A stretch of 64,000 nt of DNA. Source: Dryas octopetala (taxonomy: Eukaryota > Streptophyta > Magnoliopsida > Rosales > Rosaceae). The stretch's first letter is position 1. Each line of letters starts with the position of its first letter. The notes under the pieces were generated by a model. It had not been told where the DNA came from, ran no database searches, and saw only the letters and a list, made by a program, of their open reading frames with translations. Positions 33,760-46,139 of the stretch are shown here, one piece after another. Made by a program: the position numbers and the translations under genes. The DNA lies in the NCBI GenBank assembly GCA_963921425.1, contig OY992832.1, forward strand, positions 24,827,489 through 24,891,488, in the 5' to 3' direction.

Positions 33760-34957
33760 GTCCTCTCATTGTCAGAGGTAGAGAGAGGCCGACGGTGGCA
33801 TGGCATGGGAGGTGCCAACCTAGCGTTGGGGAGGTGTTCGCCAAGTGCTAGGGTGGGTGGGGCCGCCGACGGTGGGAGGGTCGGGGGTGGGGTTGTAGAG
33901 GGCTGGTGGGGGGAAGGTGTGCTATTGGGGTTTTTTTAAGGTCTAATTACAAATAAGTCAATAAAAAATGGTTAATTTAAAATTTTAGTAACTAATTTTT
34001 TTAAAAATAATGTTGGAATTTTTTTTTTTTAAAATGGTTCAACAAAACATTAGGTGGGTTAGAACATAATTACTCAAAAGAAAACCTAGTTTATTTTCCA
34101 TACACTAGTACCACAATTTTTCTAATTTATATAAATTTTATAATTCCATTGGCTAAGTACTATTCAAAAGTAAAAATGGTCGATGATATAAATTTTTCTA
34201 ATCTATATATGTTCATGAATCATGATCACCAAGTACTTTAAAAAAGGACTAGTCCATAGTGGGTGGCACATTTGAAGTATATATGCTTGATGCAAACAAA
34301 AAAACAAATGCTTGTCAAGAATTACATATGTTTGTACGTTCAAAGTTGGAGAAGGGTATACGACCCAAAAAAAAATTGGAGATAGCTAGGTATTCAACCA
34401 AAAGAAAAAGTTGGAGAAGGGTAGGGGGCGACAAGTTGGTAGTAATTACCTGTGGTAATCCAAAGGGCCACTCATTCATCATATCCATGTTGGCAACACG
34501 TCAAATAATTGAGGGTATGAATTGAAAGATATGGTTTTGTTTTTGTTATCATTTTAGCTTCTACCATTTAGCTACTTGTTTACCCCTACACAGAAAGTCT
34601 GAAAGATAACAAAAACGAAATTAATAATGATAGTGTACGTCACATATTATCAAATATACGAAATCCTGAAGCATAATTGATGAATAAAATTTAATAAAAA
34701 AATATAATAAGTGTAGCAGTAGTATAACAATAATTTTTTTGTGATTTTGGTGAGACAGGCCGTCAAGCGGTGCTTCAATGAACCCGGTGCGAACTTTGGG
34801 CCCGGCCATGGCAGCAGGGAACTATAGGGCATTATGGATATACTTGGTGGCACCGACGCTCGGGGCTTTGGCAGGGGCGGCGACCTACACGGCAGTGAAG
34901 CTTCGAGAAGATGAGGTGAAAAGGCCAGTACAGGAGGTCAAGGGCTTTCTTCGCTAA
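30877..34957 (+). CDS. NIP5-1: NIP subfamily II aquaporin, boric acid channel type (294 aa, 4 exons)
   Basis: Exons 30877-31080, 31815-32234, 32804-32865 and 34759-34957, all GT-AG, phases 0, 0 and 2. Residues 1-68 are a cytosolic N-terminus with the TPATP block and CKCFPV, shared with NIP5;1. The body has [13 protein letters not shown], the first pore motif in [10 protein letters not shown] (NPS) and the second in [11 protein letters not shown] (NPV), plus six membrane spans. NPS with NPV is the NIP5;1 pattern. The selectivity-filter positions read Ile (12 before the NPV Asn), Ala (3 before) and Arg; Arabidopsis NIP5;1 has Gly at the Ala position and NIP6;1 has Ala. These plasma-membrane channels bring boric acid into roots or move it to young tissue. 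The last intron (1893 bp) carries a SINE and a (CT)n tract. Confidence 0.92.
33205..33300 (+). mobile_element. tRNA-derived SINE in the last NIP intron
   Basis: AGCTATTGGTCTAGTGGTAT is A-box-like and GGTCTTAAGTTCAACTCCCC B-box-like, followed by an A-rich tail. Confidence 0.65.
33690..33754 (+). repeat. (CT)n microsatellite in the last NIP intron
   Basis: About 32 CT units, followed by a G-rich segment 33775-33930 with no coding value. Confidence 0.95.
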
Positions 34958-35034
34958 TAATGGGTCATAGGAAAAGATTCCATCAGTGTGGTTTGTATGA
35001 TATAATGTGCAGTATGATGTAATTTATTATTATT

Positions 35035-35140
35035 ATTTTTTATTAATCAAATGTTTTTCATGAGATTTGAACTCAGAACTTTCTCCGACAAAAGGAAATG
35101 TTGTCATCTATTAGACCAAATAATCATCGGCTACAATATG
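35035..35140 (-). mobile_element. tRNA-derived SINE, minus strand, 3' of the NIP gene
   Basis: On the minus strand TATTTGGTCTAATAGATGAC (A box) and TCTGAGTTCAAATCTCATG (B box) are followed by an A/T-rich tail. It resembles the SINE at 33205-33300. Confidence 0.6.
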
Positions 35141-36038
35141 ATGAGATTGATGCATAGAAACATATTATATTAGAATAAAAAAAAAAAGGCAATTGATGTA
35201 GGATGTGACTCAATGTCTACGCCCTTGGCCCCTCACAATTACTTTTACTGTGGAAACTAGTGTGAAGTAGTAGTGTTCTTAATTTCTTGGGGCAGTGTGT
35301 TGTCTATCATATTAGATGCGATAGGCCAAATTTGCAAAACTTGGCATTCCTCTAATACGTTGAATCTCTAGAATGGGAATAGCCATAAGAAAGGACTATT
35401 ATTATCTTGTTGATTCCTCATAATACCAAGAAAACACAAAGGTACGGAGAAAAACCCTCAATATTATTAATAATATGATAAAGGAAAACTATTACATTAC
35501 AAGCTTTGAGTTTATAGAAAACTAGAAACCGTAATCAACTCGGAATAGGAAAGAAAACCAATTAGCTAACAAAACAACTAAAAGGAAAGTCTTTATTTGC
35601 AAGAAAAATACTCCCTAACAAAGCACTTGATTGAACATAAATACTAAAAACCAAGTCTTGCATAAAGAAAACTACTTAAAACAAAAAAGGAAAGCTCAAA
35701 ATTCCCCAACTAATGGTGTGGGATCGATCCCACTTGAGGGGGGGGGGGGGGGTGATCGATCCTGGGGATCCTCAGGAAGGATCAATCCTCGAAGTTGTTT
35801 GGATCAATCTTTGGTACTCTTGCCTTAACTTTGTGGGATCGATCCCTCCCAATTGGAGGGCCTTTTTTGTTTACATAAATTTTCACCCCTAAAGTTGATT
35901 CGAGCTTGCTTCTTTCCGCGAACTCAATCATTTACACATGATTATCATTTCTTTGGAATTAGTATTTATGTGTGCTACATCATCTGCCCGAGTTGGAAAG
36001 AATTCTTCCTTAAATTCAAAGGTTCTATTTTGGATTGA
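35141..36038. other. Repeat-like DNA without a clear gene
   Basis: Includes the GGGATCGATCCC block 35719-35850, with a run of 16 G near 35738-35753 that may be an assembly weak point. No coding is recognised. Confidence 0.4.
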
Positions 36039-36835
36039 TTAAAAGAACATCTCTTGATATGTGTTGTCATTCCCCATGAGTATGACTAGAAACCATAGTT
36101 TTGATGCAACACTTTCAGAAATCTTCAAGATAAAAGTATCCACGCCAATGACATCAATGGAACAATTTGTTCCTTGAGAATTTAAGACCATATATTTTTC
36201 TTCGTCAACTCCATAGAAAATTCGCATCCCTTCAATTTTGCAACTGACATTTTCAAGGATCTTTTCAACTCCCTAAAAAACAAGACAATCTTTCAATTCT
36301 TCATTCGATCGAGTTTAGGCACTGAAAGTTACTCACACTAGCTCAATGATCTACCCATATTTAATGATATCGACAAGTATCATGGGTACGTTAAATCGAA
36401 TACTTATAAAAGTTATCCTCGAAACTAGCTTATTATCATTCTCCAATGATTAATAATAAGGTCTTAGACCTTTTTTGAAACTAGTTCACACTTGAGTCCG
36501 GACATACTCCCACTCAATCCATGCATTCTTCTTTTTAAGGAAAGGTGAAGGTTATAACCTTCAAGTATGCACACTCAATCAATAAACAATTAGTGCTAGC
36601 ATTTCTTAGAACTACTACATCCATATATATATAAAGGTGACTAAGTCACACAAATATAACATATGTCTGAAAATAATAACATCCATAGTTTTAAACTATT
36701 ACAGACCAAAATAAAATGTTCTAAATAGTGTAGTTCTAATTATACATATTTGAAATGTATAAAATTGCCCTCTAGCACCATGGTGAAGGACTCCCAAGCG
36801 TCGAGCATAAAATATGTAAGATGATATGTCGTAAG

Positions 36836-37009
36836 ACTTGAAATCTGTTTTGGAATTAATCAATTGTATTCTTCCCACTAGGAGGTATATATACTTCGTT
36901 AACCCTATTACAATAATTACAGAATAGGTAAGTCAATTATTAGGAAACCCACAAACTAAGGGAATCCATCTATGGTAAGGAACTAATTACATGAGAGTAT
37001 ATTTCAACA
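36836..37009 (-). repeat. 3' LTR of the Copia element
   Basis: 174 bp. On the minus strand it begins TGTTGAAATATACTC and ends TTTCAAGT rather than the usual CA. Confidence 0.9.
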
Positions 37010-37018
37010 CTCCCCTTC
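37010..37018 (-). other. Polypurine tract of the Copia element
   Basis: GAAGGGGAG on the minus strand, directly before the 3' LTR. Confidence 0.8.
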
Positions 37019-37019
37019 A

Positions 37020-40000
37020 AGTTGGTGCATAGATATCATACATGCCCAAATTGACTAGGAACTTTGAGAAAACTTGATCCGAAACTGCCTTAGTGAGGAT
37101 ATCTGCCAGTTGATCTTCAGATTTGACTTGTGGTAATTAACTCTACAATCTTGTCTTCCAGTTTTTCCTTGATGAAGAACATGTCTACCTCAACATGCTT
37201 TGTCCGGTCATGTTAGACTGGATTGTGGGCAATATCACATGCGGCTTTGTTATCACAATACAACTTGATTGTTTTCTTAGGTGGAAAACCTAAATCTCGC
37301 AATAGATATCTAAGCCACAAAACTTTGCAAATTCCTTGTGCCATTCCTCTGTATTCTACTTCGGCACTGGAACGAGCAACAACATTCTATTTTTTACTCC
37401 TCCAGGTAACAAGGTTACCTCCTATAAAGGTAAAATAACCTGAAGTAGAACTCCTATCATCAATTGTTCCTGCCCAATCTGCATCAGTATAGCCTTCAAT
37501 CTCTATATGGTTATTTTTGTAAATAAAATCTCTTTACCAGGACAAGATTTTAAATACCTCGATATGTGCATCACGGCATCCATATGCTGCTCACCAAAAG
37601 CATGCATAAATCGGCTGACTACACTTAATGCATAGGCAAGATCGGGTCTTGTATGTGCTAAATACATCAATCTTCCCACAAGTCTTTGATATTGCCCCTT
37701 GTTTGCTGGTACTTGGTTCAGATCTATTCCCAATTTTAGACCTACTTCCATTTGGGTGTTGACTGGTTGGCAAGCAGACATACCTATTTCATGTAGGAGG
37801 TCAAGAGCATACTTCCTCTAAGACAAGTAGATACCCTTTTTCAATCGTACAACTTCGATTCCAAGGAAATATTTCAAAGGACCAAGGTATACCCTTTTTC
37901 AATCGTGCAACTTCGATTCCAAGGAAATATTTCAAAGGACCAAGGTCTTTCATCTCAAACTCTTGAGAGAGATAATTTTGTAATGTCTTCCTTTCTTTGG
38001 GTCATTTGTGTCACTATCATGTCATCAACATAAACAATAAGTGTTGTATTCTTACCCTGTTTACGCTTCAGGAAAAGGGTGTGATCAAAATTCCTCTACC
38101 TTTAGCCAAACCTTCGCATAGAAGTTGTGAATCTGCCAAACCAAGCTCTAGGGGATTGCTTCAGACCATACATAGATTTTTTTAGTTTGCAAACTTGTCT
38201 CACACTTCTCCCTAGCATATTACACCCAGGAGAGAGATCTATATACACCTCTTCCGTCAAATTACCATGTAGAAAGGCATTTTTTACGTCAAATTGTTGC
38301 AGGGCCAATCTAAATTCACTGCTAAAGACAACAAAACTCGAATAATGTTGATTTTATCTACATGTGCAAATGTCTCCATGTAGTCTATGCTATAGGTCTG
38401 TGTGTATCCTTTTGCTATTAATTGAGCCTTGAACCACTCAATTGTTCCATCTACTTTGTACTTAATGGTATAGATCCACCTGCAACCCACTGGTTTCTTG
38501 CCTACTGGTAAATCAACCACTTCCCAAGTAGCATTTTTGTTTAATGATCTCGTCTCTTCATTCATTGCCTTATATCCAGCTAGGATCGGCTAAAGCTTCC
38601 TGCACACAGTTAGGAATAGATACAGCAGATAGTTGATTCACAAATGACTCACATGACTTTGACAAACGGTGGTTAGACACATAGTGACTCATGGGATACT
38701 TAACTTTGCTAATGTGATCAGGTTCATACGTGGATTTAAGAACACCCCTATTAATACGAGTTGGAAGTTCTTTTCTTGGAGTTCAGATAGTACCTGAGAC
38801 AGAGTCAAAAATATTCTCCGAAGACGATTGGTTAAATACATCAGGCAAATTTGGCATAAGAGATGACGACATGGCTGGTGTCTGCAGCATCTCTATGATC
38901 GGTGATGGTGGATCCGTGAGTGGTGGCACATCACTAACTGCATCTTGTGGAGAATCATCACCACTTACGTCCAAGTCAAAACCACTCGAGTCCAAATTGT
39001 CTACAACCCGGTCAGTTTGATTTGAATTTTCCAATTGGTGCACACCATAGTCATAATTCAGAGTCTGGACTTCATTATGGTTCTCCCCATGAAGTGAAGA
39101 ATCAAGTAAGAAATACAATTCGGCTTTATGAAACACAACATACATGGTTACATACATCTTCTAAGTAGGAGGATCATAGCAACGGTAGCCCTTCTGACCG
39201 GAGGCATAACCCACAAAGACACAGCAAAGAGCACGAGGAGCTAACTTACTGCGCATGTGCTTATCAACATGTACAAAGGCTACACATCCAAAAACACGTG
39301 GAGAGAGATTTGGCATAGAAGGAGTAGTAACCGCCGCAGTCACGGCATGTAGAGGTGTTTGAAAATGGAGAGTACGAGAGGGAACCTGATTAATGAGATA
39401 GGCTGCAGAAGATACTGCTTCGCCCCAATAAGACAATGGCATATTTGCTTCAAGTAAGGAAGCCCGAGTGACTTTAAGAAGGTGGCAATTTTTCCTTTCA
39501 GCCACCCCATTCTGTTAGGGTGTGTATGGACAAGTAGTCTGATGGGCAATCAAATATTATTTTAACTTAGAATTCACATATTCACCGCCATTTTCAGTGC
39601 GTAGTACCTGAATTTTAGCTTGATACTGTGTAGTGACCATCTTATGGAATTTCTAGAATAATAAATTCACCTCAGCCTTGGATTTTATAAGACAAAACCA
39701 GGTCATTCTTGTACAGTCATCGATGAATGTAACAAACCAACGGGCACCACTCAAGGTGGCATCTTGAGTGGGACCCCAAACATCAGAGTGAACAACCATG
39801 AAAAGAACTGAACTTTTATTCAAACTAATAGGAAAAGAAGTACGGTGGCTTTTCGCCAGTTCACAAATATCACAACTAAAAATGGAAACATCAAATCTGA
39901 AAAACAACTTAGGAAACAATCGTTTAAGATAGCCAAATGAAGCATTCCCTAGACGTCGGTGCCATAACAAGATGTCAGACTTTCTCTATGCTCCCCCTCC

Positions 40001-41340
40001 TGAACCATCCACTGATAAAGCCTGAGTCAATTCGCGCTCACTGTCTGGTGCCAAACTCCAAGTAGTACAGCTTTCCTCGCCTAGTACCATAACCAATTGT
40101 CTTGTGAGTCTGGATATCCTTAAAGACACAAGAATGAGGCCAGAAAATCACAAGACAATTTAAAGCACTAGTTATTTGGGTAACAAATAAGAGATTATAA
40201 TCAAGTGAAGGAACAACTAGAACAGAATCCAAATTCAATTGGTCAATGAGAGTAATAGCCCCTCCTCCAATGACTGGAGCAGGAGTACCGTTGGCAGTAG
40301 ACACAATGGACTATTTAGAGGGTTGCATGGATTGAACTTGTTTAGAATAAAAAGTCATGTGATCGTTCGCTCCCAAATCAATTATCCATGCACTATTAGA
40401 AACATGTGCAAAAACTTTTAAAGCCTTACCATTGTTACCTGAGGTTGTCAGTAGCACAGAACTGACTCTAGAGGATCAGATGTTTCAGCAGCAGCAGTAG
40501 CAGTAGGAGTACGGCTCGAATTCTTCTTCCTTGAATCTTGAGTATGATCCCACTAGTCTGGATAACCCACAAGTTCAAAGCATCGAGCTTTGGAGTGGCT
40601 AGGTTCTCCACAATGAGAGATGAAGGGCGATTTTGAGACCGGCCAGACTGAGAGGAATCAGACCAGTCTGACCGGGTTATGCGTGGGGCAGATCTAAACT
40701 GATCAGAACGTGGATTAAGTCGGTCATGTGTGTTTGAAGCTCTTTTGTTTCGCGCCACCATTGCAGTGGCTTCAGACTGATCATGTTCCCCATTCATTGT
40801 GGTTCGTCTAAGAGCCTCACAACGAACATAAGCATATGCTTCCTCCAGTCTTTGCACAAAATCTCGCCATGGACTTGTTCAAAGTCTGTATCCAATCCTG
40901 CAAGACAAATATGTACTCGCTGGTGATCTATAGCCTTTATATATGCCTTAACATTATCTTCATGCTTCATGGATATCTAATCACGGTGGTCTAGCTCCTG
41001 GAAAATTGCAGTCAAGTCACCATAATAGGTAGCAATTGGTCTACCATTTTGCTTGACAACCAGGCCTTCTGATTCAATGCAAAAATTTGCGTTTCATCGG
41101 TTCCATCATAGAACGCCTTAGCAAGGGCACTCCAAATCTCACTGGCAGTGTGAAGGCGAATAAATCGCTTCATAATCTTAGGTGTCATAGACATCAGTAA
41201 CCATCCTTTAACCTTTTGATTCTCGACATACCACTTTGTATAAGTGGGATCAGTGTATGTTGGCAGAGTAGATGTACCAATGATGTAGTCGATCTTCTCA
41301 CGACCAGCGATGTGCATCTCTAGATTTGAGACCACACATC
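37020..41340 (-). pseudogene. Copia gag-pol (broken)
   Basis: Leftward: gag 41335-40860 (KWYVENQKVKGWLLMSM, YDGTDETQIFALNQK); zinc knuckle near 40560-40610 (HCGEPSHSKARCFELVGYP) in a different frame; protease region 40304-40038; integrase zinc finger at 39970-39860 (MLWHRRLGN..CDICELAKSHR) and core to 39161 (HSDVWGP, AERKNCHLLKVTRA, VFVGYASGQKGYRCYDP); reverse transcriptase 38565-37503 (GCRWIYTIKYKVDG, QFDVKNAFLHGNL, LMYLAHTRPDLAYALSVVSR); RNase H 37505-37020 (GYTDADWAGTIDDRSSTSGY, SSAEVEYRGMA). Stops and frameshifts occur in almost every domain, including a 58-bp tandem duplication in the reverse transcriptase (37831-37946). Confidence 0.92.
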
Positions 41341-41586
41341 ATAGTTTGATTCAGTGAGGATGATTCTAGCATTGAATCCAAACCCCTCGGACTAAACTAT
41401 GATTGGTGGAGTACGTGGCGGCTGAGGCACTTGCTTCAGTATCATGCCCATATTCGGATGAATGGGTATGATTCAAAGATGATAACAGATGATGGTGGTG
41501 TGCGACACTGATTCGAGAGTAGGCACAAAGAGGAAATTCGTTCTTGGTGATGTGACACGAGGGTGCGGCTTTTGTTTCTAAGTGTC

Positions 41587-41599
41587 GGCTCTGATACCA
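41587..41599 (-). other. Primer-binding site of the Copia element
   Basis: TGGTATCAGAGCC, complementary to the 3' region of initiator Met tRNA as in most plant Copia elements, with no spacer to the LTR. Confidence 0.9.
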
Positions 41600-41776
41600 A
41601 CTTGAAATCTATTTTGGAATTAATCAATTGTATTCTTCTTCTCACTAAGAGGTATATATACTTAGTTAACCCTAATACAATAATTACAAAATAGGTAAGT
41701 TAACTATTAGGAAACCCACAAACTAAGGGAATCCATCTATGGTAAGGAACTAATTGCATAAGAGTATATTTCAACA
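41600..41776 (-). repeat. 5' LTR of the Copia element
   Basis: 177 bp, matching the 3' LTR with about 6 percent divergence and a 3-bp extra CTT. Confidence 0.9.
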
Positions 41777-42434
41777 GTAAGTCTTCATGTCCTCATCTTT
41801 CTTCACCACTACCAATGCCTCCCGACACCTATAACAATTTACAGTGTAGAGGTTAGTGTCTATTTGAAACAATATTCAAATAACTCAGATTCCAAATAAT
41901 TAGACAAACGAGATGGTGAGGGTACCTAGATGCCTCTGCGGCCCTTGTGGAGACGTCTCTCATCCCTATTCCTCCCACATTTGCCACAAAGCCATCTTCT
42001 CTTCTTCTTGGTTCCTATACTCTCAGTCCTGATCTCCACTTTTAGTGTTCCCTCAAGCATGCATGCATTCTCATTCCCCAAGACATTTGTTTCAAAGCTC
42101 ATGGCCAAGAAGATCAACCTATCAAGGGAGACCTCTCCTAATGTCAAAAGGTGTTCCCTCACAACTGGGGTGAATTGAATGAAATGGGTAGAGAATGGAG
42201 GAATCCCTCATTAAGGAGTGCATTAAAACTCCCCAAGACTAAGCAAGGACACTCAACAGATAAGCACAAGATAGTATCCTTAAAGTATACCCCATGGTTG
42301 TATACACTTGAAGCTTCATCCATTTGCCTATAGAATAGTAGGTTGTAAAGCTCTACATGTCTATAAAGATCATGTGAAGTACAAAACTTACACAACCTTA
42401 GGATCATAGTCCTACAATATTCATTCACATTCAA

Positions 42435-43790
42435 GCTTGCTAGGATGGGTTCAACTATAGAGCCAAGGATGAATTGCCTTCCCTTTATTTCATCATCGAT
42501 GTGCGGTGATACAAAGTCTCATCCTCCTTACTCAATGGGAAGAGGGAACCATAACAAAATAGACTACAATATAGTACTCAATCAGGCCATCAAGGATATA
42601 AAATCCTTAGTCTTTGGAACCAATCATCAAAGTTTGTTCCATGGAGTGGATCTTGGTATAATTCAGTTAATGCAACTTCTAGCGACATGATGCAATCTAC
42701 ATACATATATACAATGGCAAACAATAAGTGATTGTCATGAATGAATTCATATAAATAGATTGGGACTTTAATCTAAAGTCTTTAACTAATTTAACGATAA
42801 CCACATCCCTCAAGGGAATTATCGGGAATCATCCCACAAATTTCTAGAGGAAATTGGAAGATCCTAATTGTTTAGTTGACCGCACCTAACTGATTTTGGT
42901 CAATTTCAACATTTATGAGAATATGCCACATATATTCGCATCACAATGTGAGACTCCAATTTGGTTTAAGCCTCTATAAACAATCATCTCACCTAACAGA
43001 TCTTGATATTAACTTCTAGTTAAACTGAATCCACCATTTTAAGCAAGTATAAGCATGCTAACACACTTGATCTAACCTAACAGATCTTGACCACATGCGG
43101 TTCCCTAACCCACTCTCACAAATGTAATTAGAATTCCAAGCATAGTGGGAAGTCAGGCTATCCCCCATATTTGGGTGGATTAAATCATCATGTCATCGTG
43201 TGAAGGTTTTCTAATAATGGTGGAAGGCCACGGAAAGGGGGTTAATTTCCCTTTACGTTTAGGTTTTATTATTTGAAGTGAGGGATAATCTTTCTAGGAA
43301 AACCTAAGGTCTCAAGATTCATTTCCTTTGCTACCTTCATGAGCATACATTCAAATGCATTACATATAAACCATACATATATGCATTTTGATCACTTGCA
43401 ACTTTCTAGTAAATTATGGTTCTAAATAGTCAGCTATACTTCCACTAGTTTATTTGTCAATAACAAAAACTTTTTGGTTTAATAAACAGTTCAAAATTGA
43501 GAATGTGCATCAACTTTTTATTTCAAGAACCATGTCTCAAGTAATTTAATATAATTTCATGCTTTTCCATAAACTTATTTTTATCATAAAATATGAATTA
43601 TCTTTAAATTACTTAAAAAGTAAATGATTATAAAACTCAGATTTGAGCTCTCTATACCTTTAAGACTCATGTGCTTTTTTTTTGTTTTGAAGGAGGTCCA
43701 ATAACACTTAACCCGGTCCACATTCTAACATTCCTCTTCTTCTCCGTCTCGTCTTCTCCGTCTATTTTGTTTCCCTCACTCTCTCATCTT
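42435..43790. other. Intergenic, no gene seen
   Basis: AT-rich. The CTTGATCTAACCTAACAGATCTTGA-type doublet near 42990-43095 is a short internal repeat. It may be leader or LTR of the old Copia, but no primer-binding site was found. Confidence 0.35.
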
Positions 43791-43794
43791 CGCC

Positions 43795-44477
43795 ATGGAG
43801 CACAGCCCGGCAGCTTCTCTGCTGGATCGGATCAATGAGCTTCGAGATCCAGCCGCCATTGGATATGGGTATAGGCGCGAGATCGTTCTTGACGAACCAG
43901 GAGATCGCTCCCAGGTGTAGACCACTCCTCTTCTCTCTCTCTCGACGTATCAAGTCTCATTCTTCTCTCTTGTATCTCGGCGAACCAAGTAGTTCATCTC
44001 TCTAGGTCTTTATGATTATTGATGTGTTGTTTTTTATTTCTTTTTTTTTTTTTGTTTTGAAATTTTTGTAGGCAGGAGGTTGATGATGAATTGATGGGTA
44101 TTTCGTTGATGAAATTTGATGTTAATTCGTTAGGGATATTGGATGATAGTTTATAGAAATTGGTTCAAATGGTTTAGGAAAATTTGAGGCACAATCTGAA
44201 AATATATACCCTGTTCTTGAGGACAATATATTTGTAATTTAATTTTGCAAATGTTACTTTGGAAGTTGTTTTAGGGAAACGTGATAGTTCGATTTTATTG
44301 CAAATATTATGCACCATTTATGTTTGTTTATAAATGCAGTCGTAATTTGTTCCTAGATTGCTTCTTTATTTTAAGTTTACATGTTTTTTGCTAGATTGTT
44401 GTTGTTTTGACTGTTTGTGTTTCTTAACTTCTGAAATCATGTTTTTGCAGGATATGGGTTTCAGCCTCTTTGACTAA
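43795..44477 (+). CDS. Possible two-exon small protein or gene fragment (48 aa)
   Basis: The ATG at 43795 opens 40 codons (MEHSPAASLLDRINELRDPA...PGDRSQ) ending at a GT donor (43915). An AG acceptor at 44450 continues in frame DMGFSLFD and stop at 44475-44477. A CT-rich leader precedes the ATG, as in many plant genes. I recognise no family. The 3' side was cut by the solo LTR at 44513, so this may be the start of a longer gene whose rest is lost or displaced, or a transposon-carried fragment. Confidence 0.3.
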
Positions 44478-44872
44478 GAAAAGATTTTCATTTGGTGGCA
44501 TGCATGTATCAATGTAAGACCCCGTATTTTTTAAAGAGTTATTTTAAATATTTTGAATATTTATTTTAAGAATTTTGGGATTTATTTAGAAATTAAAAGG
44601 TTTTGAATTTAATTTTTTATTTTTGTTTTAAATTGGGCGGGACAAAAAGTTGACCTTTAAAGCTAATGGACTTTTGTCTTTGACTTTGGGCATGTTGGAA
44701 AGGTCTCGAGTCCACGAGTTTGTAGACGCGCGGCACGCGTCAATTGGAGTTACAGTTTGAAAGTTACGGGCATTTGAAGGGGAGGGCAATTTTGTAATTT
44801 TGTATGAGTGGGTTTTAAATACCCAAAATCTAGAAATTTCTGGTGGACTCTCTCTCCTCTCCCCCGCGTCTC

Positions 44873-44875
<3 letters not shown>

Positions 44876-44919
<44 letters not shown>
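44876..44919 (+). repeat. (CT)n microsatellite in the solo LTR
   Basis: About 22 CT units, downstream of a TATA-like sequence. Confidence 0.95.
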
Positions 44920-44921
<2 letters not shown>

Positions 44922-46139
44922 CCTGCCCTCTCCCCTCGGCAGTTTCGCCGTCCGGCCACCCTTCGACCAACGGCTGGCACCGACGAGTTCCTCTCGCCGT
45001 CGCCGACCTCCTCATCGCCGGCTGACCACCGTAGACGGAGAATCGGCGCGAGACAGAAAACGTCCTCGTCGGCGATCCCCGTTTTCCGACGGAGTTACAA
45101 CACCGGACCACTTGGGTCTCCTTCCCCAGGCTCCGGCGAGTTTAGCTGTGCCACTCTTTTGCTCCGGCGACCTCCCACGGCGGCGAATCGACAACTCAAG
45201 GTTGCCAGCTTCCACCGTCGATTTCGGCCACTTCCGGCGACTTTTGGCCGTCGGTCCAGTTGTCAAAAACGACCCTCGAGGTATGGGCTTTGTTTCCCCC
45301 TTGGTTGGATTAGTCAATTTTGTGAAATTAAGAAATTGAATTTATGGGGTTTGACCTCATTTCAGGTTGACTTTGAATTGAGCCTATTTGAATGTTTTCT
45401 GAGTTGTTTTTCATCCAATTGAAGTGCCTAGGTTGAGTTTAGGTTGATTTTCAGTTGAAAAATCATTTTCTTTGGATGTGCCGCCGCTGCCACCGTCGGC
45501 TCCGCCACTTGTGGCGACGAGATGGGTGGTTTTTCTTGTTAATCAGCCTCCCCAGGACTTCTAAAGACCAACCCCAGGGTTTGTTTACGTGTTGGTGAGT
45601 GTTGTGTGTAGTTGAGGCTGGGGCTGGGCAGCCACCGTGCGTGGTGGTTACTGTCCATTTCGGTCGTTGAACGGCCAAATTGTGAACCCGGAATATTTAA
45701 AAGTTGGTTGTCTGGTCTTAACAGGTATACGGGCTCGGGAAATCTCATTCCCGATGCCGTTATGTTGCCAGATTTGGTATCCGAGAAATGGCACCGTGAA
45801 TGGTATTTCGGTCTTTTACGTAGTTAAACTATGAGAGTATCTCTGGTTTTTCCGAATTGTTTTGCACATTTTTTAATTCGACTCTTTTCTTGATTTAATT
45901 GAGTATGAATAATTTCTGGAAATGGTTTTTGGCATTATTTGGGGAAGTTTTATTATTGAATTTTCGTCCTTTGGAAGATGATTTTTTGATCGAGCAGCTT
46001 TCACAATTTGAGTATGATTTTATTGAAGCGAATTTATTGGAAGAATAAAATTTCAGTTTTTATCTAGAGGAGTATTTTTGAGATGTGGTTGCTTGTGATA
46101 TTCAAAGCAGTTTCAAACCGCCATATTAGTACCCCCTTC

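Larger units (their letters stand above)
36836..41776 (-). mobile_element. Ty1/Copia retrotransposon, nearly complete, defective
   Basis: Two LTRs (36836-37009, 41600-41776) are flanked by the 5-bp duplication GTAAG (36831-36835, 41777-41781). The primer-binding site TGGTATCAGAGCC (41587-41599, minus strand) abuts the 5' LTR, and the purine tract GAAGGGGAG (37010-37018) abuts the 3' LTR. All domains are present in Copia order. The LTRs differ by about ten substitutions and a 3-bp gap, roughly 6 percent, so the insertion is not recent. Confidence 0.95.
36039..42434 (-). mobile_element. Old Copia-like element, split by a younger Copia insertion
   Basis: On the minus strand, 42434-41926 encodes gag-like text (LYNLLFYRQMDEASSVYNHG, then FLHSLPISF), resembling the L..L...RM.E.SSV..H...LQSLP.SF pattern of Copia gag. 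36227-36039 encodes a protease/pre-integrase-like piece (CSIDVIGVDTFILKI). The two lie in the expected order on either side of the insertion at 36836-41776. Both are short and interrupted; LTRs were not found. Confidence 0.45.

Noticed and set aside
44800-45422. Long overlapping frames in the GC-rich part of the solo LTR
   Set aside because: They start in or next to a CT repeat, overlap on both strands, and lie inside LTR ends; no family motif.
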